From RGIG3009 sp045595445 (GTDB taxonomy: Bacteria > Bacillota > Clostridia > Oscillospirales > Acutalibacteraceae), in assembly GCA_045595445.1 (NCBI GenBank), contig JAZOAK010000058.1, forward strand, positions 1 through 16,496: a stretch of 16,496 nt of DNA, written 5' to 3'. Shown in pieces: positions 1-6,517 of this stretch (the first letter of the stretch is position 1; every line of letters begins with the position of its first letter). The notes beneath the pieces were generated by a model. That model was not told where the DNA came from, did no database searches, and saw only the letters and a list, made by a program, of their open reading frames with translations. A program made the translations under genes and the position numbers.

Positions 1-137
1 CCTTACAAAAAGAGAAATTTTTGTTTCGGCAAAGCCGCAGAGCGCCGACATCCTTTGCGGATGTCAAGCGATAAGGCACAGGCGAACGGAAATTTATCTT
101 TTGTAAGGCGTGGCAGGTTTGAATCCTGCCACCCTAT
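1..137 (+). other. tRNA-like 3' domain, possible tRNA-Gln relic, in a structured stretch
   Basis: Positions 113-129 form a T-arm-like hairpin: stem GCAGG/CCTGC around the seven-base loop TTTGAAT, followed by an acceptor-like CACCCTA and no encoded CCA. About 40 bases upstream, AAGCGATAAGGCAC (66-79) closely resembles the D-arm of bacterial tRNA-Gln, and TTTTGT occurs where an anticodon loop with UUG could lie. The stretch between D- and T-like arms is about 12 bases too long, the 5' acceptor does not pair cleanly, and loop position 56 is T instead of the near-invariant C. A competing fold also exists: bases 1-20 pair with about 90-108 (CCTTACAAAA with TTTTGTAAGG), enclosing the hairpin GACATCC/GGATGTC (47-65). 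It could be a decayed tRNA-Gln, an integration scar, or the end of a structured RNA that starts outside the window. I do not call it a functional tRNA. Confidence 0.35.
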
Positions 138-141
138 AAAC

Positions 142-172
142 GCAAAGGAGCGGGTCGCCCCCCTCCTTTACT
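142..172 (+). terminator. Terminator-like hairpin after the tRNA-like element
   Basis: AAAGGAG (144-150) pairs with CTCCTTT (163-169), with an inner GGG/CCC extension after one C-C mismatch. The hairpin is strong but lacks a run of T after it, so it may be a weak terminator or simply a structured RNA tail. The rest of the 140-238 stretch holds only an A/T-rich inverted repeat (ATAAAAAA 210-217, TTTTTTAT 226-233). Confidence 0.4.
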
Positions 173-238
173 AAACTTCTATCATCGTTTTGTAGTATAT
201 CACGGTTTTATAAAAAAATCAGGCCTTTTTTATCGGTG

Positions 239-267
239 TTTACAAACGGTTGGTTTTATGCTACACT
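239..267 (+). promoter_or_regulatory. Sigma-A promoter for the membrane protein/methyltransferase pair
   Basis: A -35 box TTTACA (239-244) and a -10 box TACACT (262-267) are separated by exactly 17 bp. The expected transcription start is near 274, leaving a leader of about 30 bases with the ribosome binding site AAAGGAG at 289-295. A-rich sequence at 210-218 and T-rich sequence at 226-231 lie just upstream. Confidence 0.6.
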
Positions 268-291
268 GATACTGCTTGAACCGTTTGTAAA
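239..291. promoter_or_regulatory. Perfect 13-bp inverted repeat around the promoter, candidate operator
   Basis: TTTACAAACGGTT (239-251) and its exact reverse complement AACCGTTTGTAAA (279-291) are centred about 40 bp apart. The left arm contains the -35 box; the right arm lies just after the expected transcription start and touches the ribosome binding site. The left arm is upstream of the start, so this cannot be an RNA hairpin from this promoter. A repressor binding both arms, possibly with looping, fits better. I cannot assign a regulator. Confidence 0.5.
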
Positions 292-305
292 GGAGTTGAC
301 TCTTT

Positions 306-830
306 GTGCGTATATTTCTGTCCGTTTGCCGTATGTTGGTGTGGGTCGTGTTGGCACTCACCACGCTTATCCAGATCGGAGCCATCCTCAGCATTTCGTT
401 GGGTGAACGATTGGTCAATCCGACACTCCTCATCGTCGCCACCGCACTGATGGTTTTGTCCGTAATCGTCTTTTTTGCGTTGCGGCGTCAAAAACTCATC
501 CCGCTTGTCACCGCTGCCGTGGCGGGGGTCTTGTTCATTATCGCAGCACTGCAACTCAAAGATACGCTCGCCGTTGTGGTAACAGAGCGCGGACTTGCGG
601 GCATTTCGCTGTGGACTGCGATGTACCGTCATATGTCTCCCGTCCTGATTCCGTTGTTTATGTTGCCGGTCTGGTGGGACCACCACACCGACCGTCAGGC
701 GGCAAAGCTCGCCGAAGCGGATCAGATCACTCCTACCTTTTTCGAAACGATGGACACGGACGAAGCAGAACCTCGTAAACCGAAACGTTCTGTGCGTGCC
801 CGCAATCGCAAATCGGAGGAAACCGCATGA
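306..830 (+). CDS. Small four-helix membrane protein, unknown function
   Basis: This 174-residue protein starts at GTG, with AAAGGAG ten bases upstream. I do not recognise the family. It shows about four hydrophobic segments (roughly residues 8-30, 40-60, 66-84 and 106-124). The charged tail from about residue 126 begins with the tryptophan/histidine-rich WWDHHTD and ends in a strongly basic stretch (RKPKRSVRARNRK). There is no signal-peptidase or lipobox motif. Its stop overlaps the start of the downstream methyltransferase gene (ATGA, 827-830), so the two should be translationally coupled. The basic C-terminus would be expected on the cytoplasmic side by the positive-inside rule and might touch nucleic acid or the ribosome, but that is conjecture. 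The gene sits directly behind a promoter with a likely operator. Confidence 0.7.
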   Translation: MRIFLSVCRMLVWVVLALTTLIQIGAILSISLGERLVNPTLLIVATALMVLSVIVFFALRRQKLIPLVTAAVAGVLFIIAALQLKDTLAVVVTERGLAGISLWTAMYRHMSPVLIPLFMLPVWWDHHTDRQAAKLAEADQITPTFFETMDTDEAEPRKPKRSVRARNRKSEETA

Positions 831-2233
831 TTCTCCCCTCACTGTTTGAATCACGGATGCGCCGCCTGCTCGGATCTGAGTATGCGGCGTTCTTTGACGC
901 ATGGAATCAGCCGCTTGTCACACGCGGACTGCGCGCCAACACCTTAAAAATCACCACCGCAGAACTTTGGAAAATCTTGCCGTTCGACATATCCCCCACC
1001 GTCTTTTCGGCAGACGGTGGCATGACAACAGCCGAATTTCGCGCGGGCGCCGATCCGCTGCACCATGCGGGCGCTTACTACGTGCAAGAACCCTCTGCCA
1101 TGTCAGCCGTCACGGTATTAGCTCCCACCCCCGGTGAGCGGATATTGGATCTGTGTGCCGCCCCCGGCGGCAAATCCACCCAAATTGCTGCGGCTTTGCA
1201 AGGTGACGGCTTACTGTGGACAAACGAATACGTCCCCGCCCGCGCCCGTGTTTTACTACAAAATCTGGAACGCCTTGGCGTGCGTAACAACGTCACCTCC
1301 TGCGGCGATACCGCACGGATTGCCGACGCACTACCCGAGTGGTTTGACGCGGTGCTTGCCGACGTCCCTTGCTCGGGTGAAGGTATGTTCCGCAAAGAAT
1401 CCGATGCGATCCCTGAGTGGAGTGAGGATACCGTCCGTCTGTGCGCCGAACGCAGTCGCGGAATTTTGGATAACGCGGCACGCTGTGTCCGTCCGGGCGG
1501 CAGGCTCGTCATCTCCACCTGCACCTTTGCGCCGGAGGAAAACGAGTGTGCGGTGATCCGCTTCTTGCACGACCATCCCGATTTTACCTTGCAAAAAATT
1601 GACGTTACCTTCGGTCGATCGGCATTCGATACAGACCGTATCTTGCCGTTCTTAGAACCCGAATTGCACGCCTTTTCCAAAGCGGTCGATACCACGCGCT
1701 GCCGCCGCATTTTCCCATGTGACGGCGGCGAGGGGCACTTCATTGCCCTGCTTTACCGTGAAGGGAACGACACCGCACCGACCGCGCCGTTTGTTCTCCC
1801 ACGCAAGGATACCACCGCACCGCTCGGACAATCGTTGTACGCGGATTGCTTTACCGATACACCAAGCGGTACGTTTGCCACTTTCGGAAACACCGTACAC
1901 CTGTTACCGCCGTTATTCCCCGCCGTGTGCGGCATCAACGTGCTGAGTGCCGGTGTGGCAGTCGCGGAATTGTGCGGCGAACGCGCCCTGCGAGCCGAAC
2001 CGTGTCACGCAGTATTTCAGTCCGCCACGGTGAAATCGTGCCGTCGTGTACTCAATCTTGAACTCACCGACCCACGCCTTGCCGCCTTTTTACACGGCGA
2101 GGAGATCGCCACCAATACTCCTGCCGGATTTACCGGCGTAGCGGTGCACGGTATTCTCACCGGTTTTGGTAAAGTGTCCGGCCAAAAACTCAAAAACCGC
2201 TACCCAAAAGGGCTTCGTTTACACTTCGTGTGA
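827..2233 (+). CDS. rsmF: RsmF/NOL1-NOP2-Sun family rRNA cytosine-C5 methyltransferase
   Basis: This 468-residue enzyme should transfer a methyl group from S-adenosylmethionine to C5 of a cytosine in rRNA. The N-terminal region has the family RANTLK motif (36-41). The SAM-binding loop is LDLCAAPGGKS (107-117). Motif IV is DVPCSGEGMFRK, with Cys182 expected to help release the product, and motif VI is STCTF with the nucleophile Cys232. The C-terminal 150 residues match the RsmF-type extension, ending in a GFGKVSGQKLKNRYPKGLR-like element that often serves as a PUA-like RNA-binding domain. Length fits the RsmF group (450-480 residues), not the shorter RsmB group. The exact target base (C1407 in E. 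coli RsmF) is inferred from the family; Gram-positive members can differ. The ribosome binding site GGAGGA lies at 815-820. Confidence 0.88.
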   Translation: MILPSLFESRMRRLLGSEYAAFFDAWNQPLVTRGLRANTLKITTAELWKILPFDISPTVFSADGGMTTAEFRAGADPLHHAGAYYVQEPSAMSAVTVLAPTPGERILDLCAAPGGKSTQIAAALQGDGLLWTNEYVPARARVLLQNLERLGVRNNVTSCGDTARIADALPEWFDAVLADVPCSGEGMFRKESDAIPEWSEDTVRLCAERSRGILDNAARCVRPGGRLVISTCTFAPEENECAVIRFLHDHPDFTLQKIDVTFGRSAFDTDRILPFLEPELHAFSKAVDTTRCRRIFPCDGGEGHFIALLYREGNDTAPTAPFVLPRKDTTAPLGQSLYADCFTDTPSGTFATFGNTVHLLPPLFPAVCGINVLSAGVAVAELCGERALRAEPCHAVFQSATVKSCRRVLNLELTDPRLAAFLHGEEIATNTPAGFTGVAVHGILTGFGKVSGQKLKNRYPKGLRLHFV

Positions 2234-2241
2234 CCAACATC

Positions 2242-2281
2242 AAAAAGGGGGCTTTCCCACGCATGGGAAAGCCCTTTTTTT
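2242..2281. terminator. Bidirectional terminator between convergent genes
   Basis: A 10-bp perfect stem GGGCTTTCCC (2249-2258) and GGGAAAGCCC (2265-2274) has a six-base loop, an A run on the left and seven T on the right. It can end transcription of the methyltransferase gene on the plus strand and of the lipoprotein gene on the minus strand. The lipoprotein stop codon (2280-2282) overlaps its edge. Confidence 0.9.
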
Positions 2282-3050
2282 ACGTTTCGTATTCGTAATC
2301 GTCCTCATACCAGACTTGTTCCGCTTCGTATTGCTCGCGTGGCCCTTTGAGCATCGAATCAAATGCCGCGTGATACGACATCGGGACCTCGATAGACCAA
2401 CGATCTTCCCCCTCAGGTCCAATTAAATAATACGTGCCGTCCACACTACATATATCCATCATAAACTGCCGAAACAACATGCTCTCGTCACAACACATCA
2501 GCGCAACGCCGTAATCGTAATCAACCTCTGCCATCGCAGGAATGGTAACAGCGTGTCCGGTCGTATACACCGTATCTAAAACGATTTCTTCCGCAGCAGT
2601 CAGGCGGTAAGTGTGTTCCTGGTAGTCGTAGCTTTCCTCGTCGTATACGTAATAGTCGTAACAGTATCCGACGGTATGAAACCCATCCCGCAATTTCTGT
2701 GTGACCTCCGCATAATAGTCAGAGCGGCAATACAATACGCCCGTTTCAAAACTTTCTAAAAAGATCCCATCGTCACTACCGTAAAGCAGTTCTTGTAAAA
2801 AGAACGATAACAGCACCGGCACGTCCGCTTCCGTCACGCGCAGAGGATTGCCGAGATAGTTAATGGACGGATATAAATCTTCCGAGTCCTCAATCGGCAA
2901 GTATTCCGTTTCACCGTGCAGGACACTGCCCCTTTCACTCCATTTGGCGTGTCGCGCACGCGCTTCGTCAAGTGCACCGCAACCGGTCAGGCCGGCACAC
3001 AAGCAACACACGAAAAGCAAACATAGTATTCGTTTCCCTATCCGTTTCAT
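2280..3050 (-). CDS. Secreted lipoprotein of unknown function, Tyr/acid-rich
   Basis: This 256-residue protein begins with a typical lipoprotein signal: basic MKRIGKR, a Cys-rich hydrophobic core, and the lipobox LTGC with Cys24 as the expected lipidation site. The mature part should be anchored to the outer face of the membrane. It is unusually rich in Tyr, Asp and Glu, with clusters such as YCYDYYVYDEESYDY near residue 130 and WYEDDYEYE at the C-terminus, and it carries several cysteines. I recognise no domain. It is the last gene of the GntR-ABC operon: the permease stop lies ten bases upstream and forms part of its ribosome binding site (TAGGAGG). By position it could be an accessory or sensor subunit for the transporter, or an immunity-type protein, but the sequence gives no direct evidence. 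Confidence 0.8.
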   Translation of the reverse strand: MKRIGKRILCLLFVCCLCAGLTGCGALDEARARHAKWSERGSVLHGETEYLPIEDSEDLYPSINYLGNPLRVTEADVPVLLSFFLQELLYGSDDGIFLESFETGVLYCRSDYYAEVTQKLRDGFHTVGYCYDYYVYDEESYDYQEHTYRLTAAEEIVLDTVYTTGHAVTIPAMAEVDYDYGVALMCCDESMLFRQFMMDICSVDGTYYLIGPEGEDRWSIEVPMSYHAAFDSMLKGPREQYEAEQVWYEDDYEYET

Positions 3051-3060
3051 GGCGGGCCTC

Positions 3061-3867
3061 CTATTCCAAATTCAGTTTTTTACGCATAATGGTATGCGAA
3101 ATCAAAAAATACACTGCCGACACGATCAGCGTCCACACAATCAAACCGCACAGCACGATATGGATCACGGCGATAATCTCCTGCGCGGTCGGAACGTAAT
3201 CCACGCTTTCCGTGTTACTACCGATCACACCAAGCACAATGGTAAGCACTGTGCTGAGAATTTGCACAATCACATAATACGCAAAATACACGCCCACCGC
3301 TGCCAATACACGATTTTTACGCGATAACTGTCCGATGGAAATACAACCGTAATAGAGCAGCAACTCCGAAAGGAACACCACCACACACAGCACAATCACT
3401 TCGATCGCATACAGTGCGGTATGCCCTGCCGCCACCGAATTCAACTGATTCAACAAATACTGTACCGCCAACCAGATTTCGCCAAGCACCTCTCCGGCGG
3501 TGGCAATCACCACCGACACCAGCGAAACACAAACAGCAATCACCTGAAACAGTAACGTGGCAGACAATTTAACGACCAGATGTTGCGCCGGTGTGACCGG
3601 CAAGGTGAAGGATAAGTATCCCTCTGCCGTAAACAAATTCTTGTAGTACCGCACGACACCCATTATAAGCGGTGCTATCAGATTCACCGTATTGGCGAGT
3701 ATCAACACGATAACCGCCAGAACGAGAACAATATCGTACGCAAAATGATCGAACTCAAAGAATTGGAGGACGCGAGTCGATAAGGCTACCGCCAACAGAA
3801 TGCCCTGCACAATCAACAGCACGCGGCCGAGCGCAAAACATTCATGCTTAAACAGTTTCTTTACCAT
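3061..3867 (-). CDS. ABC-2 type transporter permease
   Basis: This 268-residue integral membrane protein has about six transmembrane segments, near residues 12-34, 46-73, 103-126, 150-176, 186-214 and 230-256. The cytoplasmic stretch between segments 2 and 3 carries EGYLSFTLPVTPAQHLVVKL, a feature common in Firmicutes ABC-2 permeases paired with GntR-controlled ATPases; such a loop is expected to contact the ATPase. The start ATG overlaps the end of the ATPase gene by 7 bp, which indicates translational coupling and a joint complex. The substrate is unknown. Related YtrA-controlled transporters respond to cell-wall-active peptides or antibiotics, and that is the most likely theme here. With a single six-helix permease, the transporter would probably be a homodimer with two ATPases. 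Confidence 0.8.
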   Translation of the reverse strand: MVKKLFKHECFALGRVLLIVQGILLAVALSTRVLQFFEFDHFAYDIVLVLAVIVLILANTVNLIAPLIMGVVRYYKNLFTAEGYLSFTLPVTPAQHLVVKLSATLLFQVIAVCVSLVSVVIATAGEVLGEIWLAVQYLLNQLNSVAAGHTALYAIEVIVLCVVVFLSELLLYYGCISIGQLSRKNRVLAAVGVYFAYYVIVQILSTVLTIVLGVIGSNTESVDYVPTAQEIIAVIHIVLCGLIVWTLIVSAVYFLISHTIMRKKLNLE

Positions 3868-4559
3868 CTGAACACCTCCCGAAACAGCGTGTCAACGCTC
3901 TTGCCGCTTTCTTCGCGGATTTCATCTACTGTTTTTTGCAGCAAGATATGCCCTTGATGAATAAAGATGACCTCATCCAACACCTGCTCAATATCCGCAA
4001 TAAGATGAGTGGAAATGAGCACCGTCGCCTCCGGATTATAATTGTTGATAATGGTGGAAATGACGTAATCTCTGGCGGCGGGATCCACCCCCGCAATAGG
4101 CTCATCCAACACGTACAAACGTGCGTGTCGACTCATCACCAGAATTAAACACACCTTTTCCTTGTTGCCTTTCGAGAGGGCTTTCAACCGCGTTTTGGGT
4201 GAGATTCCCAACGCCGCTAACATCGCATACGCGCGATCGGAGCGAAAATCCGCATAAAAATCCGCATAATACTCAACGATCTGCTCCACACGCATCCACG
4301 TATTCAAAAAATTGTTATCCGGTAAATACGCGACCATTTCTTTGGTCTTCGCCCCCGGTGTCAACCCGCATATCGTAGCAAACCCCGCCGTCGGCGTCAA
4401 GAGTCCGTTAAGAATCTTGATCAGCGTGGTTTTTCCCGAACCGTTTGGTCCAAGCAATCCCACGATCCGTCCGCTTTCCAGCGTCAAGTTGACGTTGTCC
4501 AGCGCGAGCAGCGTTCCATACCGCTTTGTCAGATTTTCCAAACGTAACAACTCGCTCAT
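3861..4559 (-). CDS. ABC transporter ATP-binding protein (YtrB-like)
   Basis: A 232-residue nucleotide-binding subunit that should power the neighbouring permease from the cytoplasmic side. Walker A is GPNGSGKT (37-44), Walker B LYVLDEP (148-154), the D-loop GVDP, and the H-loop STH with His185. The signature is LSKGNKEK (129-136) in place of the canonical LSGGQ, and the Q-loop position reads YLPDNNF without an obvious glutamine; both changes are seen in YtrB-like ATPases of GntR operons. The frame stays open to a GTG nine bases further upstream, but I chose the ATG at 4557-4559: AAAGGAG lies eight bases before it and it overlaps the GntR stop as ATGA. The stop overlaps the permease start. 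Confidence 0.9.
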   Translation of the reverse strand: MSELLRLENLTKRYGTLLALDNVNLTLESGRIVGLLGPNGSGKTTLIKILNGLLTPTAGFATICGLTPGAKTKEMVAYLPDNNFLNTWMRVEQIVEYYADFYADFRSDRAYAMLAALGISPKTRLKALSKGNKEKVCLILVMSRHARLYVLDEPIAGVDPAARDYVISTIINNYNPEATVLISTHLIADIEQVLDEVIFIHQGHILLQKTVDEIREESGKSVDTLFREVFRW

Positions 4560-4915
4560 ACTTCCCACTCCTTTACTACCTGTTTCGCCGCCGCTATATC
4601 TAACCCCAATTGTTCCATTTCTGCAAAATACGCGGCGGTGTGTTCGCGTATCAACCGCTCGACAGCGTCCTTAGCCGCAGTCGTATCCTCCGATACGTAC
4701 CATCCCGTCCCCGGTATGGAATACAACATACCCTGCAACTCCATCTGCTCATACGAGCGTTGCACCGTGTTCGGGTTAACACCAAGTTTAACCGCGAGCT
4801 CCCGCACCGACAACAGTTTTGAGTGCGGCTCTAAGCTCCCCTTGGCGATGCGCACACACATCTGCTCGCAGATCTGCGGACAGATCGGCGCTGTGTGATC
4901 CGGCTTCCAACTCAT
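4556..4915 (-). CDS. GntR-family transcriptional regulator, YtrA subfamily
   Basis: This 119-residue protein has an N-terminal winged helix-turn-helix of the GntR family (about residues 10-75: LLSVRELAVKLGVNPNTVQRSYEQMELQGML, then the wing with GTGWYV) and only a short helical tail. That is the YtrA architecture, which lacks a large effector domain and dimerises through the tail. A longer frame begins at 4972, but that start lies within the promoter. The ATG at 4913-4915 has AAAGGGGAG six bases upstream and begins MSWKPD, so I use it. The gene leads an operon with ATPase, permease and lipoprotein, and its promoter carries GTACTA repeats. Autorepression lifted by a membrane or antibiotic stress is the likely mode by analogy with B. 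subtilis YtrA. Confidence 0.88.
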   Translation of the reverse strand: MSWKPDHTAPICPQICEQMCVRIAKGSLEPHSKLLSVRELAVKLGVNPNTVQRSYEQMELQGMLYSIPGTGWYVSEDTTAAKDAVERLIREHTAAYFAEMEQLGLDIAAAKQVVKEWEV

Positions 4916-4935
4916 CGCTTTCTCCCCTTTCACAC

Positions 4936-4961
4936 GTACTACCGTACTAATACAATAGTAC
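4936..4961. promoter_or_regulatory. GTACTA/TAGTAC operator repeats at the GntR promoter
   Basis: GTACTA occurs at 4936-4941 and 4944-4949, and its reverse complement TAGTAC at 4956-4961. The last two form a perfect inverted repeat with a six-base spacer that overlaps the -10 box of the minus-strand promoter. Placement fits autorepression by the GntR protein. The extra half-site 8 bp away is nearly one helical turn off and could support a second dimer. Confidence 0.6.
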
Positions 4962-4983
4962 ATCTTGTGCAAAACGTTGTCAA
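4955..4983 (-). promoter_or_regulatory. Sigma-A promoter of the GntR-ABC operon
   Basis: On the minus strand a perfect -35 TTGACA (4978-4983) and a -10 TACTAT (4955-4960) are spaced by 17 bp. It lies about 40 bases before the chosen GntR start and explains why the longer open frame is not the start. It overlaps the operator repeats. Confidence 0.8.
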
Positions 4984-5009
4984 TATCGTATGAAAAATTT
5001 TTCTATATC

Positions 5010-5038
5010 TTGCCATTTATGAGAATGTTTGATATACT
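5010..5038 (+). promoter_or_regulatory. Promoter of the rhamnulokinase gene
   Basis: The -35 TTGCCA (5010-5015) and -10 TATACT (5033-5038) are 17 bp apart. Transcription should start near 5045, about 30 bases before the ATG. Between this promoter and the divergent GntR promoter sits a perfect 12-bp A/T palindrome, GAAAAATTTTTC (4992-5003), which may act as an upstream element for both. Confidence 0.7.
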
Positions 5039-5075
5039 GGATACAGGAATTTTTCAGGTAAAGGAGTCTTTGACG

Positions 5076-6470
5076 ATGGCAACCTATTATTTAGCCGTGG
5101 ATATCGGCGCGTCAAGCGGCCGTCATATCCTTGCGCATGCCGAAAACGGAAAGATCATTTTAGAAGAAATGCACCGCTTTGAGAATAAGCTGGTGGAAAA
5201 AAACGGTCACTTATGCTGGGATACCGATCACCTCTTTGGTGGTATCCTCGAAGGCATGAAAAAGTGTGCCGCCGCAGGTAAAATCCCGCTGTCGATGGGT
5301 ATCGACACCTGGGGTGTGGACTTCGTGCTGCTGGATAAACAAGGGAACATGATCGGGGATCCCGTCGCGTACCGCGACAGCCGCACCGAGGGAATGGATG
5401 CGATGGTATCGCAATACATCTCCGAACAGGATCTGTATGCCATTGCCGGTACGCAAAAACAGATGTTTAACACCATTTATCAGTTAATGAGTGTCAAGCA
5501 GACCGATCCTTCCGCTTTTGACCGTGCAGAGTATTTCCTCATGCCGCCCGAATATTACAACTATCTGCTGACCGGCAAAGCTGTCAACGAATATACCATG
5601 GCAAGCACCTCTAATCTTGTCAACGCCGAAACCAAACAATGGGACGGCGAGTTGCTGGATAAGTTGGGCTTCCCCCGCCGCTTGTTCCGTGAGCTCAAAA
5701 CCCCCGGTGAGGTCGTCGGCAACTTGACGGATGAAATCGCCGCACAAGTGGGCTTTAACTGCAAGGTGGTACTGCCCGCCACGCACGATACCGGCTCGGC
5801 GGTTGCCGCCGTTCCGGCAAACGACGACGATTTCCTTTACATCAGCTCCGGCACCTGGTCGCTACTCGGTGTGGAAATGATGACTCCCAACTGCACCGAA
5901 GCGAGCCGTCAACTCAACTTCACCAACGAGGGCGGTGTCAATTATCGCTACCGTTACCTCAAAAACATCATGGGTCTGTGGATGCTGCAATCGGTTAAGC
6001 GCGAACTGAACAATCAGTACGGTTTCGGCGAGATCAGCGATATGGCGCGTGCCGCCGAGATCACTTCGATTGTGGACGTGGACGATATGCGTTTCTTAGC
6101 TCCCAAGAGCATGATTGATATGGTCAAAACCGTGTGCGCCGAAACCAACCAGGCTGTCCCGCAAACGGTCGGCGAGGTCGCAAAGGTCATTTATTTGAGC
6201 TTGTCAGAATGCTACGGAAAAGCCGTTCGCGGCCTGGAAGAAATCACCGGCCGCACCTATTCCCGTCTGCACATTGTCGGCGGTGGCTGTCAGGACGGCT
6301 ACTTAAACGAACTAACCGCCAAATCCACCGGCAAAGCCGTATATGCCGGCCCCATTGAGGCAACCGCGCTCGGCAATCTGCTGGTACAGATGTTAGCAAA
6401 CGGTGAGTTCGCCTCCTTGGAGGAAGGTCGCACCGCCATTGCCAACTCCTTTGATGTGAAACCGGTATAA
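5076..6470 (+). CDS. rhaB: Rhamnulokinase
   Basis: This 464-residue FGGY-family sugar kinase should phosphorylate L-rhamnulose to L-rhamnulose 1-phosphate with ATP in the cytoplasm. The first ATPase-fold phosphate loop is DIGASSGR (9-16), the sugar-binding motif typical of RhaB is GIDTWGVDF (75-83), the catalytic aspartate lies in ATHDTGSA (Asp238), followed by ISSGTWSLLGVE (256-267) and the adenosine-binding GGGCQDGYLNELTA (402-415). A longer frame opens at 4965, but that start precedes the promoter; ATG 5076 has AAAGGAG ten bases upstream. No rhamnose isomerase, aldolase, mutarotase or transporter gene lies nearby, so this kinase is an orphan here. Other deoxy-ketose substrates are possible. 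It ends at a terminator and forms a single-gene unit. Confidence 0.88.
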   Translation: MATYYLAVDIGASSGRHILAHAENGKIILEEMHRFENKLVEKNGHLCWDTDHLFGGILEGMKKCAAAGKIPLSMGIDTWGVDFVLLDKQGNMIGDPVAYRDSRTEGMDAMVSQYISEQDLYAIAGTQKQMFNTIYQLMSVKQTDPSAFDRAEYFLMPPEYYNYLLTGKAVNEYTMASTSNLVNAETKQWDGELLDKLGFPRRLFRELKTPGEVVGNLTDEIAAQVGFNCKVVLPATHDTGSAVAAVPANDDDFLYISSGTWSLLGVEMMTPNCTEASRQLNFTNEGGVNYRYRYLKNIMGLWMLQSVKRELNNQYGFGEISDMARAAEITSIVDVDDMRFLAPKSMIDMVKTVCAETNQAVPQTVGEVAKVIYLSLSECYGKAVRGLEEITGRTYSRLHIVGGGCQDGYLNELTAKSTGKAVYAGPIEATALGNLLVQMLANGEFASLEEGRTAIANSFDVKPV

Positions 6471-6473
6471 TTT

Positions 6474-6513
6474 AATAAAAAAAGCAACCGACCGTCGGTC
6501 GGGTGCTTTTTTA
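6474..6513. terminator. Bidirectional terminator between rhaB and argS
   Basis: Around 6478-6512 an A run and AGCA, then CCGACC, pair with GGTCGG, TGCT and a T run. The stem is GC-rich with a very small loop and has A and T tracts on both sides, so it can serve both convergent units. Confidence 0.88.
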
Positions 6514-6517
6514 TTCA

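Noticed and set aside
1..137. tmRNA or selenocysteine tRNA 3' end
   Set aside because: The acceptor-like CACCCTA would need a 5' UAGGGUG rather than the usual G-rich tmRNA end, no CCA is encoded, and no tag-peptide or tRNA-Sec long arm is visible.
261..902. Minus-strand open frame of 213 codons opposite the membrane protein gene
   Set aside because: His/Arg/Gln-rich composition without hydrophobic or domain structure; it reads across the promoter and the plus-strand gene junction.
1078..1743. Long minus-strand open frame (221 codons) opposite the methyltransferase gene
   Set aside because: It lies wholly within the well-supported rsmF gene, has a Ser/Arg-rich shadow composition and shows no motif or ribosome binding site.
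4965..5075. Extended N-terminus of rhamnulokinase from an ATG at 4965
   Set aside because: The upstream ATG lies before the promoter at 5010-5038 and lacks a ribosome binding site; the family N-terminus begins at 5076.
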